DNA of 64,000 nucleotides from Prevotella sp. 10(H) (GTDB lineage: Bacteria > Bacteroidota > Bacteroidia > Bacteroidales > Dysgonomonadaceae). The notes under the pieces are model-generated. The model did no database searches and had not been told where the DNA came from. It saw only the letters and a list, made by a program, of their open reading frames with translations. Shown here piece by piece: positions 8,416 to 17,227 of the stretch (its first letter is position 1; every line of letters starts with the position of its first letter). The translations under genes were made by a program, and so were the position numbers. Where the stretch lies: assembly GCF_000711235.1 (NCBI RefSeq), contig NZ_JOMI01000007.1:806001-870000 (forward strand). Direction: 5' to 3'.

Positions 8416-9471
8416 ATGCAGAAAGTAATAAAATCGACCGACATCAATAAAGACCTTACCGATATACTCGGGCAGTTGAGTTTCGATAAACTTTTCATCC
8501 TTACCGATGAGAATACGGATAAGCTATGTTATCCATACATAGCCGAAAATGAGCAGATTGCCAAAGCCGATAAGATAATTATCAAGGCGGGGGATAACAA
8601 TAAGAATATAGAATCGTTGTCTTCTATCTGGCAATATCTATCTGAGAACGGTGCTACACGTCACTCTTTACTTATCAATTTGGGTGGCGGCATGCTGACC
8701 GATATAGGCGGATTTGCGGCTGCAACATTCAAACGTGGTATAAAATGCATTAACATACCTACTACCTTATTGGGAGCGGTAGATGCGGCAGTAGGAGGCA
8801 AGACAGGAATCAATTTCAACGGACTGAAAAACGAGATAGGCTCTTTTGCTCCTGCCGAAACCGTCCTGATAGACTCGGTGTTTTTCCGTAGTCTCGATCA
8901 TCAGAACTTTATGTCGGGTTATGCCGAAATGATCAAGCATGGGCTGATAGACAGCGATAAGGAATGGAAAGCTACTTTGTCTTTCGATACCGAAGAGATC
9001 GATTATGAAAAGCTGAAACAGCTGGTTGTCGATTCAGTTGCGGTGAAAGAACGGATTGTAGAGGTAGACCCTTATGAAAGGGGAATACGTAAAGCATTGA
9101 ATCTCGGCCATACTATCGGTCATGCTTTTGAAAGCCTTTCTTATGAAATAAATAAGCCTGTCCAGCACGGTTATGCTGTGGCATGGGGTATTATTTGTGA
9201 GTTGTATTTATCAATAAAGCACTGCGGTTTTCCTAAAGATAAGCTATATAAGACCGTTCATTTTATCAGGCAAAACTATGATGGTTTCTACTTTGATTGC
9301 GAACATTATGAAAAACTTTATCAGTATATGAAGCATGACAAGAAAAACGAATCGGATACAATCAATTTCACGTTTTTGTCAGATGTGGGTAAAATAGAAA
9401 TCAATCGGACCGCTAATAAAGAAGAGATATTTGATTCGATTGATTTCCTAAGGGAAGGCATTGGCCTTTAG
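8416..9471 (+). CDS. aroB: 3-dehydroquinate synthase
   Basis: This is the second step of the shikimate pathway (DAHP to 3-dehydroquinate; NAD and a divalent metal required), in the cytoplasm. Motifs are the glycine-rich NAD loop GGGMLTDIGGFAAATFKRG, then TTLLGAVDAAVGGKTGIN, and the metal ligands in SGYAEMIKHGL (Glu) and NLGHTIGHAFE (two His). The ATG at 8416 gives 351 residues and lies ~17 bp after the predicted transcription start. The longer TTG-initiated frame overlaps the -7 box and is rejected. It is convergent with the VOC gene, whose stop lies 4 bp away; no hairpin separates them. Confidence 0.95.
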   Translation: MQKVIKSTDINKDLTDILGQLSFDKLFILTDENTDKLCYPYIAENEQIAKADKIIIKAGDNNKNIESLSSIWQYLSENGATRHSLLINLGGGMLTDIGGFAAATFKRGIKCINIPTTLLGAVDAAVGGKTGINFNGLKNEIGSFAPAETVLIDSVFFRSLDHQNFMSGYAEMIKHGLIDSDKEWKATLSFDTEEIDYEKLKQLVVDSVAVKERIVEVDPYERGIRKALNLGHTIGHAFESLSYEINKPVQHGYAVAWGIICELYLSIKHCGFPKDKLYKTVHFIRQNYDGFYFDCEHYEKLYQYMKHDKKNESDTINFTFLSDVGKIEINRTANKEEIFDSIDFLREGIGL

Positions 9472-9475
9472 TTCA

Positions 9476-9853
9476 TTACTTTACAGGGAGTACTTCTATC
9501 CAGTAATCGTCAGGGTCGTTGATAAAGTAAAGCCCCATGCTATGATTTTCGAAGCAAATCCAACCTTTGCCGCGGTGAAACTCTCGTATCTGGTCGTAAT
9601 CCCCTTCGACACGTATGCACAGGTGGCTTTCATTTTCGCCCAGTTCATAGGCTTCTGTGTGATCTTTCAACCATGTGAGTTCAAGGGAGAAAGATGATAC
9701 GCCGTCACCGAGGTAGACAAGTATAAAAGAGCCGTCACTTGCTTCCTTTCGTCTTATTTCTTTAAGGCCAAGTGCCTGATTGTAAAACTCTATACTCTTC
9801 TCGAGATTGGTTACATTGATATTGAAGTGGTCGAATCTTCCTTTTATTTCCAT
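9476..9853 (-). CDS. VOC-superfamily (glyoxalase I-like) protein
   Basis: A 125-residue single-domain member of the vicinal-oxygen-chelate fold. It opens with FDHFNINVTNLEKSIEFYNQALG (first metal-ligand His9) and has HLCIRV in the middle and PDDYWIEVLP (Glu ligand) at the end, matching the glyoxalase I ligand pattern. Lactoylglutathione lyase is the nearest named activity, but Bacteroidales lack classical glutathione synthesis in general, so another thiol or substrate is possible. It has its own promoter, which overlaps the 3' end of the upstream MBL gene. Confidence 0.85.
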   Translation of the reverse strand: MEIKGRFDHFNINVTNLEKSIEFYNQALGLKEIRRKEASDGSFILVYLGDGVSSFSLELTWLKDHTEAYELGENESHLCIRVEGDYDQIREFHRGKGWICFENHSMGLYFINDPDDYWIEVLPVK

Positions 9854-9879
9854 ATTGCTGCTATTTTGTTAATGAACTG

Positions 9880-9910
9880 CAAATATACTCTATTAACCTT
9901 ATAATTCAAT
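9880..9910 (-). promoter_or_regulatory. promoter of the VOC gene
   Basis: The -7 element TATATTTG (9887-9880) has ATTG (9910-9907) exactly 19 bp upstream, close to the TTTG-N19-TAnnTTTG consensus. It overlaps the last codons of the MBL-fold gene. Confidence 0.6.
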
Positions 9911-10627
9911 GAACTCGCCTCTACGCCGCCATTGGATTGCTTTAGTTCCTTTAGAAGAGGCATATTCTGCAAATGCTGCCGCTTTGTCGTAGGCTTCACC
10001 GAAGTGCATAGGGGCAAGATGCTTGGTTTTGATAGCAGATATAAATTGCTGTGCCCCTTTCATATAATCTTTGCCTAGACGGGGATCGACGGGGAACATG
10101 GCAAAATCTATATACTTTACGTTTGCTGCCAGCAAATCCAGTTCTCTCTTATAGAATGCTTCGGCTTCCCGTATTTCATCTTCCGTCGATTCTTCATTCC
10201 AATGCCAGTTGTTGAGGTCTCCGGCATGAAACAGGGTTTTATCCTTTATATGAATGATGAAAGAAACGCCGAGGTCGGTTGAACCGAAAGCCTCGATTAT
10301 CAATGAATCATCTTTATAATCATCCAATTTATCGAGATATATGGCATGCTCGGCAGCAGCTTTCTGATTGTCCAGTATATCTTTTGAGAATATATATTGT
10401 ATATCTTTCTTCTTATCTTTCCACCTCAGTATTTCAGGGTTGAAATGGTCGGAATGAGAGTGGGTGGATAAGACATAGAGCTTTCCTTTTTTATTCAATA
10501 GTTCTTTATGGACAATACCGTCCTCCGGATTATCAGCAGAGTCTTTGTAGTAATCTATTATGATCGTAAAATCTTTTGCTTCTATAGCATAACCGCTATG
10601 ATAGATATATGACAGTTTGAGATTCAT
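9899..10627 (-). CDS. MBL-fold metal-dependent hydrolase (UlaG-like)
   Basis: A metallo-beta-lactamase fold protein of 242 residues without a signal peptide, hence cytoplasmic. The ligand set is complete: HSHSDH (His56, His58, Asp60, His61), HAGD (His134, Asp137) and MHFGE (His208). Such compact members act on phosphoesters, lactones or similar; the substrate here is unknown. It overlaps the upstream HExxH gene by 4 bp (start and stop interleaved), which implies translational coupling. It shares that gene's promoter and the upstream TAACACT repeats. A second MBL-fold protein of similar type is encoded at 20091-20891. Confidence 0.85.
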   Translation of the reverse strand: MNLKLSYIYHSGYAIEAKDFTIIIDYYKDSADNPEDGIVHKELLNKKGKLYVLSTHSHSDHFNPEILRWKDKKKDIQYIFSKDILDNQKAAAEHAIYLDKLDDYKDDSLIIEAFGSTDLGVSFIIHIKDKTLFHAGDLNNWHWNEESTEDEIREAEAFYKRELDLLAANVKYIDFAMFPVDPRLGKDYMKGAQQFISAIKTKHLAPMHFGEAYDKAAAFAEYASSKGTKAIQWRRRGEFIEL

Positions 10628-11934
10628 CTTTTCCTCAGGGTATAATTATTTCCTACCTTTTCAACAATATAATCGTTATTTAGTTCTAATGTCCAGTCCG
10701 AAGTTTTTACAATATTGCCTTCTATCGATACATTTTCGGCCGGAACAGTAAGCTGACGCCAGCCATTACCAAGCAGGCATGCACCTTCCGAAATGTTTAG
10801 CTTTCCCCATAAATCTATTGCCGTATACAAATCTGCATATACCGAGCCAAGTTCGCCTAGCGATTCCACACCATTAGGGTTGAATCCTATATTTGGCTGT
10901 GTAAGCGGAATTATCAGTACCGGTTTTTGTGTAAACATTTCACGGTACAAAGTTTGCAATTTATCTTTATCTTCTTTCCTTTTTGACTCGGTTTTATTGA
11001 TAGTTTCAAAATCATATTTGTTCTTTATCCCGTCTTTAGCCTTTTCGATATCACTCGGCAATTCAATTTTGCAGGCAGTCTGAAGTAACTTACTCAGGTC
11101 GTTGTCATACTTCAAACCTTTGCGCCATTCAACTTTTACTTTGTCTAAAAGGTAAGCGTAAGCAAAACCGGAAGAGTATGCAAACGAACGGATGTATGAC
11201 GGATGATCATATATTCTTTCTATTGCAATTAATACCTGTTCTTTCAATGCTTCTTCCGATTCGGAGCATAATGTATGTGCTGTATATTCCGGTAAACCTT
11301 CATGCAGTTCGAACATACTTTCATCACGGGCCGCCTTTTCAAATAACGATTGTCTGTAAGCTCTGAATATTAATGCTTCTCTGATATATTTCTTCATGAG
11401 ATTAGCTTTGTTTTCCCTCACAGCTTTTTCCAGTGCTTTCCATTCCAGTTTGAAATATATCCGGGCTTGCATATCATCCGCATGTTTATTCCGGTAACTA
11501 TTGACATCTTTAGGGATTGACAAACCTAATTCCGGTTGACGGTAGTGAAACATTTCATGTATTATTAATACATTCCGCATATATTTATCTATAGGTAGAG
11601 GATACATAACCATCGTATAATCTTTTCCACCGAAACGGGTTGTTGAATTTGCGATAATTTTATCTTCAGGAAATTTTCCGAAATAAATATCTCCATATTT
11701 TTTCAATAATCCTTCATTATCTGTTACATTCGATACTAAATCACGGGTATCAGGGTCGATAAAAAGGGTAGGAGCATAAATGGAGATTCCCCAAAGTCGG
11801 CCATTATCTTTATCCGATATGGCTTTTGCTTCATCATAATAAGCTTTTGCTGTATCTGCAGGAATGCTGATCTGAGAAAAAATAGAATTTACATTGATTA
11901 GAACTAAAAGTAAAAAAATGAATGCAGTTTTCAT
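10624..11934 (-). CDS. exported HExxH metalloprotease-like protein, unknown family
   Basis: The 436-residue product has a signal peptide (about 1-20, ending SIFSQ). A gluzincin-type zinc motif, HEMFH (126-130), is preceded by the hydrophobic stretch RNVLII. A downstream HEGLPEYTAH segment (211-220) resembles the EGxAEY helix that supplies the glutamate ligand in related peptidases. The C-terminal part (~310-436) is beta-rich with no motif I know. I do not recognise a named family, and peptidase activity is inference. It is the first gene of a two-gene operon with the MBL-fold gene and has the best promoter in the window. A triple TAACACT repeat lies just upstream of the -33. Confidence 0.75.
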   Translation of the reverse strand: MKTAFIFLLLVLINVNSIFSQISIPADTAKAYYDEAKAISDKDNGRLWGISIYAPTLFIDPDTRDLVSNVTDNEGLLKKYGDIYFGKFPEDKIIANSTTRFGGKDYTMVMYPLPIDKYMRNVLIIHEMFHYRQPELGLSIPKDVNSYRNKHADDMQARIYFKLEWKALEKAVRENKANLMKKYIREALIFRAYRQSLFEKAARDESMFELHEGLPEYTAHTLCSESEEALKEQVLIAIERIYDHPSYIRSFAYSSGFAYAYLLDKVKVEWRKGLKYDNDLSKLLQTACKIELPSDIEKAKDGIKNKYDFETINKTESKRKEDKDKLQTLYREMFTQKPVLIIPLTQPNIGFNPNGVESLGELGSVYADLYTAIDLWGKLNISEGACLLGNGWRQLTVPAENVSIEGNIVKTSDWTLELNNDYIVEKVGNNYTLRKR

Positions 11935-11976
11935 GATATTTAGTTTTATAGTTTTGACTTAATATTTCTTTTGTAT

Positions 11977-12007
11977 CAAAAATATGATATATAAAAGGTT
12001 TTGCAAA
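11977..12007 (-). promoter_or_regulatory. promoter of the HExxH/MBL operon
   Basis: The -33 element TTTG (12007-12004) and the -7 element TATTTTTG (11984-11977) are separated by exactly 19 bp, a full match to the Bacteroidetes consensus TTTG-N19-TAnnTTTG. The predicted transcript start is about 35 bases before the ATG. Confidence 0.75.
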
Positions 12008-12013
12008 TAGCTA

Positions 12014-12040
12014 TAACACTGTGTAACACTAGGTAACACT
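12014..12040. promoter_or_regulatory. triple direct repeat (TAACACTNNN)3, putative response-regulator site
   Basis: TAACACT occurs at 12014, 12024 and 12034, exactly 10 bp apart (one helical turn). Read on the minus strand, the nearest copy ends six bases before the -33 TTTG of the HExxH/MBL operon. Similar double repeats occur at 33945-33961 and 40163-40179. Confidence 0.65.
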
Positions 12041-12152
12041 AAGTCGATATTCAAAAAATATAAAATTGATATGTTATAAAACATATATTGTGTTTACGCT
12101 TCTTTGTTCTGTGTTAACTGTTGAAAATCAATAAACTAAATTTTGTTTATTT

Positions 12153-12174
12153 AATGTGTGTTCGCACACACATT
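12153..12174. promoter_or_regulatory. palindromic operator candidate upstream of the Gfo/Idh operon
   Basis: A perfect 9-bp inverted repeat (AATGTGTGT / ACACACATT, spacer TCGC) ends 14 bp before the -7 element TATATTTG at 12189 and so covers the -33 region. That position is typical for a repressor operator. A weaker AT-rich palindrome (ATATGTT / AACATAT) lies at 12069-12086. Confidence 0.5.
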
Positions 12175-12188
12175 TTGATATTTAATAG

Positions 12189-12196
12189 TATATTTG
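12189..12196 (+). promoter_or_regulatory. -7 element of the Gfo/Idh-DUF1080 operon
   Basis: TATATTTG matches TAnnTTTG. It leaves a leader of about 130 nt before the ATG at 12335, in which I see no gene and no clear structure. Confidence 0.5.
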
Positions 12197-12334
12197 TTAT
12201 TTTGTGAGATGTATATGGGTGGGATTGATATATAAAGGAACATGGGAACAGTTAATCCCTCTTTATTTCCATATCTGATACTGGAATTATTGCCCTAATA
12301 ACTAAGGAATTAATACTAAATATAAAATACTATC

Positions 12335-13753
12335 ATGGTAACACGCAGAAATTTTTTGAAGAGAGCGGCAGCCGCTTCTGCCGGACTCGCTGTCAGCGGC
12401 ATAGGCACAATGAACGCCGAAAGCTACAATAGGGTTGTAGGTGCCAATAGAAAAGTAAATATTGCATACATTGGAATCGGTAACAGGGGTGAACAGATAA
12501 TAGGCGATTTTGCTAATACTAATCTGGTAAATGTTGTTGCCCTGTGCGACGTGGATATGGGAGCTAAACATACTCAAAAGGTAATGGCCAAGTATCCTAA
12601 GGCAAAGCAGTTTAAGGATTTCAGAGTAATGTTTGATAAGATAGGGAATGAGTTTGAGGCGGTAGCTGTGGCGACACCCGATTTTTCGCATTTCCCGATA
12701 GCTATGATGGCTATGGCTTACGGTAAGCATGTATATGTGGAAAAACCGATGGCCCGTACTTTCCTCGAAGCAGAACTGATGATGCAGGCTGCCCGTAAAT
12801 ATCCGAATGTGGTTACACAAGTTGGTAATCAGGGACATTCCGATGCTAATTATTTTCAGTTCAAGGCATGGCAGGATGCAGGTATTATCAAGGATGTAAC
12901 TTCTGTCGTTGCCCATATGAATAATCCGCGCAGATGGCACGGCTGGGATGTAAATATTTATAAATATCCCGAGGCTCAGCCGATACCGAGCACATTAGAC
13001 TGGATGACATGGCATTGTGCTAGACCATACCACGAATATAACGAAAAGTATCATTACGGCGAATGGCGTTCATGGTACGATTTTGGCATGGGTGCGCTGG
13101 GTGACTGGGGAGCTCATATACTGGATACAGCACATGAGTTTCTTGATTTAGGCTTGCCGTATGAAATCAATCCTGTTAAACTGACCGGACATAACGATTA
13201 TTTCTTCCCTACATCTTCTACCATACAGTTTAAATTCGGACCTAGAGGTGAAATGCCGGCTTGTGACGTAATGTGGTACGATGGTGTGGATAACCTGCCG
13301 CCTATACCAGAAGGTTATGGCGAATCGGCTCTCGACCCTAACATTCCGGCATCGGGTGCGGGTGAGATAAAGAAGACTACTATCAATCCGGGTAAGATTA
13401 TATATACTAAAGATTTGATATTTAAAGGTGCATCGCATGGAAGTACGCTTTCTATCATCCCTGAGTCTAAAGCTAAAGAAATGGCATCGAAACTGCCCGA
13501 AGTACCGAAGAGTCCGTCCAACCATTTCAAAAACTTCCTTCTGGCTTGTACGGGGGTAGAAAAGACACGCTCACCATTCGAAATACATGGCCCGTTGAGT
13601 CAGGTATTCTCTCTGGGAGTGATGGCGCAACGGTTGAATGCTAAATTCCATTTCGACAGCCGTACTAAACAGATTACAAATAATCCTTTCGCAAACGCTA
13701 TGCTTACGGATATTCCGCCGCGTAAGGGTTGGGAAGATTTTTACAAAATATAA
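12335..13753 (+). CDS. Tat-exported Gfo/Idh/MocA family oxidoreductase
   Basis: The 472-residue product opens with a twin-arginine signal (RRNFLK at 4-9, then an Ala/Gly-rich stretch to ~28). The Rossmann domain starts at [14 protein letters not shown] (41-54). The family lysine lies in EKP (136-138), and the [12 protein letters not shown] helix contributes the other catalytic residues. Members reduce or oxidise sugars using tightly bound NAD(P), and the Tat signal suggests the cofactor is loaded before export to the periplasm. The next gene, a double DUF1080 protein, begins 19 bp later. That pairing is known from Bacteroidetes systems that oxidise a glycoside at C3 and then cleave the 3-keto intermediate. 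The specific substrate is unknown. Confidence 0.9.
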   Translation: MVTRRNFLKRAAAASAGLAVSGIGTMNAESYNRVVGANRKVNIAYIGIGNRGEQIIGDFANTNLVNVVALCDVDMGAKHTQKVMAKYPKAKQFKDFRVMFDKIGNEFEAVAVATPDFSHFPIAMMAMAYGKHVYVEKPMARTFLEAELMMQAARKYPNVVTQVGNQGHSDANYFQFKAWQDAGIIKDVTSVVAHMNNPRRWHGWDVNIYKYPEAQPIPSTLDWMTWHCARPYHEYNEKYHYGEWRSWYDFGMGALGDWGAHILDTAHEFLDLGLPYEINPVKLTGHNDYFFPTSSTIQFKFGPRGEMPACDVMWYDGVDNLPPIPEGYGESALDPNIPASGAGEIKKTTINPGKIIYTKDLIFKGASHGSTLSIIPESKAKEMASKLPEVPKSPSNHFKNFLLACTGVEKTRSPFEIHGPLSQVFSLGVMAQRLNAKFHFDSRTKQITNNPFANAMLTDIPPRKGWEDFYKI

Positions 13754-13772
13754 TAAAGACCGGATAAATCAA

Positions 13773-15122
13773 ATGAAAAATATATTATTAGCAGTCCTTT
13801 TCCTATTTGCATCAGCCGTTTCGGCACAGGAAAAGTGGGAACCTTTATTCAATGGTAAAAACCTGAAAGGTTGGAAAAAATTGAATGGAAAGGCTGAATA
13901 TAAAGTTGTAGACGGTGCCATTGTAGGCTTTTCTAAGATGAACACGCCTAATACTTTTCTCGCTACGGATAAGAATTACGGGGACTTTATCCTTGAATTC
14001 GATTTTAAAGTAGATGACGGATTAAATTCTGGTGTACAGTTTCGCAGCCTGAGCCTTAAAGACTATCAGAACGGACGTGTACATGGTTACCAGTTCGAAA
14101 TAGACCCTGCACCTCGTGCATGGACGGGTGGTGTGTATGATGAGGCACGTCGCGGCTGGCTTTATCCGATGAATATCAATCCCCCTGCTCAGACAACATT
14201 TAAGAATGGAGCATGGAACAAAGCGCGTATCGAGGCTATCGGTAGTTCTATCCGTACATGGGTAAACGGTATCCAATGTACAAATATATGGGATGATATG
14301 ACCCTGAGCGGCTTTATAGCTTTGCAGGTACACGAAATCGGGAATAAGAATGAGGAGGGTAAAACCGTCAGCTGGAAAAATATCAGGATATGTACAACCG
14401 ATCTTGAGAGATATAAGACACCGGATGTAAAAGAGGCGCCTATGGTAAATTGCATACCTAATACCATATCGCCTGCCGAAGCAAAAGACGGCTGGGCTCT
14501 TCTTTGGGACGGAAAGACAACTAATGGCTGGCGCGGGGCAAGAATAGCTACATTCCCTGCAAAAGGCTGGGTTGTAGATAATGGCATACTAAAAGTTCTT
14601 AAAAGTGATGGAGGTGAATCGACCAACGGTGGTGATATAGTTACTACCCGCAAGTATAAAAAATTTATGCTGAGCGTGGATTTCAAGATTACCGAAGGCG
14701 CAAACAGCGGTATCAAGTATTTTGTAAATCCCGATCTGAATACAGGTGCAGGTTCTGCTATCGGTTGTGAATTCCAGATACTGGATGATGACAAACATCC
14801 CGATGCTAAGCTGGGGGTCAAAGGCAACAGGACACTCGGCTCTCTTTATGATTTAATCCCCGCTCCTGAAAATAAGCCGTTTAAGAAGAATGACTTTAAT
14901 ACTGCCCTTGTCATCGTAAAAGGAAATAAAGTAGAGCATTGGCTCAATGGGGTTAAAATCATTGAATACGAACGTAATAACCAGATGTGGAACGCATTGG
15001 TAAATTACAGTAAATACCGTGACTGGCCTAACTTCGGAAATGCAGCAGAGGGGAATATCCTCTTGCAGGATCATGGTGATGAAGTATGGTTCAAGAATGT
15101 GAAGATCAAAGAACTTAAATAA
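13773..15122 (+). CDS. double DUF1080 (3-keto-glycoside hydrolase-like) protein
   Basis: The product has a signal peptide (about 1-18, ending SAVSAQ) and two DUF1080 jellyroll domains in tandem. The first opens [15 protein letters not shown] (about 20-220) and the second [15 protein letters not shown] (about 240-449). Both contain the typical GVQFRS / GIKYFV strand and a Gly-Asn-Arg or Arg-Gly rich later part. DUF1080 proteins include 3-keto-disaccharide hydrolases or lyases. With the preceding oxidoreductase this suggests periplasmic cleavage of a glycoside through a 3-keto intermediate (inference). I place the start at ATG 13773, which begins the signal peptide, because the longer frame from 13638 overlaps the upstream gene and has no signal. 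It ends at a strong terminator. Confidence 0.88.
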   Translation: MKNILLAVLFLFASAVSAQEKWEPLFNGKNLKGWKKLNGKAEYKVVDGAIVGFSKMNTPNTFLATDKNYGDFILEFDFKVDDGLNSGVQFRSLSLKDYQNGRVHGYQFEIDPAPRAWTGGVYDEARRGWLYPMNINPPAQTTFKNGAWNKARIEAIGSSIRTWVNGIQCTNIWDDMTLSGFIALQVHEIGNKNEEGKTVSWKNIRICTTDLERYKTPDVKEAPMVNCIPNTISPAEAKDGWALLWDGKTTNGWRGARIATFPAKGWVVDNGILKVLKSDGGESTNGGDIVTTRKYKKFMLSVDFKITEGANSGIKYFVNPDLNTGAGSAIGCEFQILDDDKHPDAKLGVKGNRTLGSLYDLIPAPENKPFKKNDFNTALVIVKGNKVEHWLNGVKIIEYERNNQMWNALVNYSKYRDWPNFGNAAEGNILLQDHGDEVWFKNVKIKELK

Positions 15123-15143
15123 ACCTCAATAAGTAATAAGAAT

Positions 15144-15172
15144 AAGCCCGTGATGAAACTCATCACGGGCTT
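15144..15172. terminator. bidirectional hairpin terminator
   Basis: A perfect 13-bp stem (AAGCCCGTGATGA / TCATCACGGGCTT) has a loop of three bases (AAC). It lies between the convergent DUF1080 and permease genes. T-runs on either side are short and interrupted. Confidence 0.88.
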
Positions 15173-15194
15173 GTTTCTCTTTATTTGATATAGC

Positions 15195-16646
15195 TTATAG
15201 CTTCTTATTCAGATTACTATGCTTGATGCCGTAAGTAAAGTAGATGATGAAGCCTATGATAGTCCAACCTATCAGCCTTACCCATGTACTCCATGGCAAC
15301 GCTACCATTTGAATGATACAGATAGCTGCTCCAAGTAATGGGATGAATGGTACCCATGGTGTCCTGAAAGGGCGTTTAAGATCAGGCTGGGTTTTACGAA
15401 GAACAACGATAGAAATACATACTATAGTAAATGCCATTAATGTGCCTATAGATACCAGTTCGCTCAATACATGCAAAGGGAACAGACCGGCGAATATCCC
15501 GGTTATTATACTGGCAAAAATCGTTGCATTGTGCGGCACTCCATGTTTGCTATGTACTTTCGAGAAGGTCTTGGGTAATAATCCGTCTTTCGATATGGCA
15601 TAATAGATACGTGATTGACCGAGCATCATTACCAATATAACAGAACTTAAACCTGCTATAGCACCTAATTTTATAAAAGGACTTAACCAAGACAGCCCGT
15701 TGCCTGTACTGTCTATAGCCAAAGCTATCGGTGCGGGTACATCCAGTTCTTTGTAGTTTACGATTCCTGTTAACACTGCTGTGACGGCAACATATAGAAG
15801 GGCACAAACCAATAAGGATATGAGTATTCCTTTCGGCATATCTTTTTGTGGATTGCGTGCTTCCTGTGCTGCAGTAGACAGAGCATCGAATCCTAAGTAA
15901 GCATAAAATACAACACCTGCACCTCTCAATATACCGCTCCAGCCGTAATGACCGAATTCGCCTGTATTTTCGGGAATATAAGGATGCCAGTTTCCGGTAT
16001 CTATAAATGATATGCCGAAGCCTATAAACAGAAGAATAACACTTACTTTAACAACCACTATGAGATTATTTACCAAAGCCGATTGCTTAATCCCTCCTAT
16101 AAGGAAAGCTGAAACAACAGCTACAATGAATACGGCAGGGAAGTTTATAATACTTCCTGTCCATACCCAGTTATCACCAATATGGTCGAATGTGGCATAT
16201 GATATTTGATCAGGAAGATGCAGTCCCCATTCATCTAAAAGACTCATCATATATCCCGACCAGCCTACTGCAACGCTCGAACAAGCGAACAGGTACTCAA
16301 GTATCAATATCCAGCCTATAAACCATGCGAGTATCTCACCCATTGTGGTATAGCTATACGAATAAACGCTTCCGGCTACCGGTATCATAGCAGCAAATTC
16401 GGCGTAACACAATCCGGCCATTACACAACCTAATGCCGAGATAAGAAACGAAATGGTCAGCGCAGGCCCTGCATAGCTGGCTGCTGCCTGTCCGGTGATG
16501 ACGAAGATTCCGGTGCCGACAATGGCACCTATGCCGAGAGCAACCAGGTTTGTTGCGGTAAGACTGCGTTTCAGGCCGCCGTTTGAACTGCCAGCTTCAT
16601 TTAATACAATTGAGATGTCTTTTTTCTTGAACAATCGATCTATCAT
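15195..16646 (-). CDS. APC-family amino acid permease
   Basis: A 483-residue inner-membrane transporter with about 12-13 hydrophobic segments. The first helix shows the APC signature GIGAIVGTGIFVITGQAA, with the unwound glycine motif that binds the amino-acid backbone. The SGILRGAGVVFYAYLGFDALSTAAQEARNPQKDMP region is the conserved helix 6 to loop segment of cationic-amino-acid-type transporters (CAT/YfnA group). The substrate cannot be fixed. I use ATG 16646; the longer frame begins at a TTG that lies inside the -7 box TAATTTTG. Confidence 0.92.
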   Translation of the reverse strand: MIDRLFKKKDISIVLNEAGSSNGGLKRSLTATNLVALGIGAIVGTGIFVITGQAAASYAGPALTISFLISALGCVMAGLCYAEFAAMIPVAGSVYSYSYTTMGEILAWFIGWILILEYLFACSSVAVGWSGYMMSLLDEWGLHLPDQISYATFDHIGDNWVWTGSIINFPAVFIVAVVSAFLIGGIKQSALVNNLIVVVKVSVILLFIGFGISFIDTGNWHPYIPENTGEFGHYGWSGILRGAGVVFYAYLGFDALSTAAQEARNPQKDMPKGILISLLVCALLYVAVTAVLTGIVNYKELDVPAPIALAIDSTGNGLSWLSPFIKLGAIAGLSSVILVMMLGQSRIYYAISKDGLLPKTFSKVHSKHGVPHNATIFASIITGIFAGLFPLHVLSELVSIGTLMAFTIVCISIVVLRKTQPDLKRPFRTPWVPFIPLLGAAICIIQMVALPWSTWVRLIGWTIIGFIIYFTYGIKHSNLNKKL

Positions 16647-16661
16647 GGGCGAAAATTTGCA

Positions 16662-16669
16662 CAAAATTA
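16662..16669 (-). promoter_or_regulatory. -7 element of the permease gene
   Basis: TAATTTTG on the minus strand lies 15 bp before the ATG at 16646. It overlaps the TTG at 16664 that would start a longer reading frame, so it decides the start. Confidence 0.55.
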
Positions 16670-16822
16670 CGGATTATATACCAAAAATTATTCTTGTATC
16701 TGTTAATTAAGAAAAGAACTTTATCTATAAGAATATGGGATGCTATCACATATTCAAACAAAAAGTGAATACTATTGTTCTAACTGTATATACTTTAATT
16801 GAATAAATAAAAATTTCACAAT

Positions 16823-17188
16823 ATGACACAGATCAAACTGAAAAGAGCTTATGACGATGCGGAAGATAGTGACGGGCTTCGGGTATTAGTCGATCGATTA
16901 TGGCCACGGGGGATAACTAAAGAACGGTTACATTACGATCTATGGGAGAAAGATATTACTCCTTCTACCGGACTACGCGAATGGTTCCATGACGATATGC
17001 AAGACCGTTGGGATGATTTTGCAACTATGTATAAAAAAGAATTGAGCGGATCGGATGCCGTGAAGTCTTTTATAGATAAAATAAAGACGCATGATGTAGT
17101 TACATTGCTTTATGCTTCACGTGAGCCCGTACATAATCACGCTGTTATACTAAAGGCTTATCTGGATAAAGTTTTAGCGAAGAAATAA
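16823..17188 (+). CDS. DUF488 family protein
   Basis: A 121-residue cytoplasmic protein. The diagnostic opening IKLKRAYDDAEDSDGLRVLVDRLWPRG is followed by WEKDITPSTGLREWFHDD and the C-terminal VTLLYASREPVHNHAVIL, all conserved in the YeaO branch of DUF488. The function is not established. It is followed after 39 bp by proC, which has its own promoter. Confidence 0.9.
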   Translation: MTQIKLKRAYDDAEDSDGLRVLVDRLWPRGITKERLHYDLWEKDITPSTGLREWFHDDMQDRWDDFATMYKKELSGSDAVKSFIDKIKTHDVVTLLYASREPVHNHAVILKAYLDKVLAKK

Positions 17189-17202
17189 TTTTGCTAACTT
17201 TG
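17172..17202 (+). promoter_or_regulatory. promoter of proC
   Basis: TTTT (17172-17175), 19 bp, then TAACTTTG (17195-17202). The -33 part overlaps the last codons of the DUF488 gene. The ATG follows 25 bp later. Confidence 0.55.
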
Positions 17203-17227
17203 TTTTTCTTCAAAAAACGGATATAAT

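Noticed and set aside
9471-9476. Terminator between aroB and the VOC gene
   Set aside because: Only 4 bp separate the stops, and I see no hairpin in or around them.
12014-12040. TAACACT repeats as a CRISPR or phage-type array
   Set aside because: The units are 7 bp with 3-bp gaps, far too short for CRISPR repeat and spacer units. No cas gene is in the window.
12302-12940. 212-codon open frame on the minus strand
   Set aside because: It is antisense to the N-terminal half of the Gfo/Idh gene, has no family resemblance and no promoter. Codon content (rich in His, Cys, Ser and Ile) is typical of a shadow frame.
13638-13772. Longer start for the DUF1080 protein
   Set aside because: It would overlap the Gfo/Idh gene by over 100 bp and lacks a signal peptide at its N-terminus. 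ATG 13773 begins a clear signal peptide.
14189-14827. 212-codon open frame on the minus strand within the DUF1080 gene
   Set aside because: It is fully antisense to a strong gene with two recognised domains. The translated sequence shows no domain or signal.
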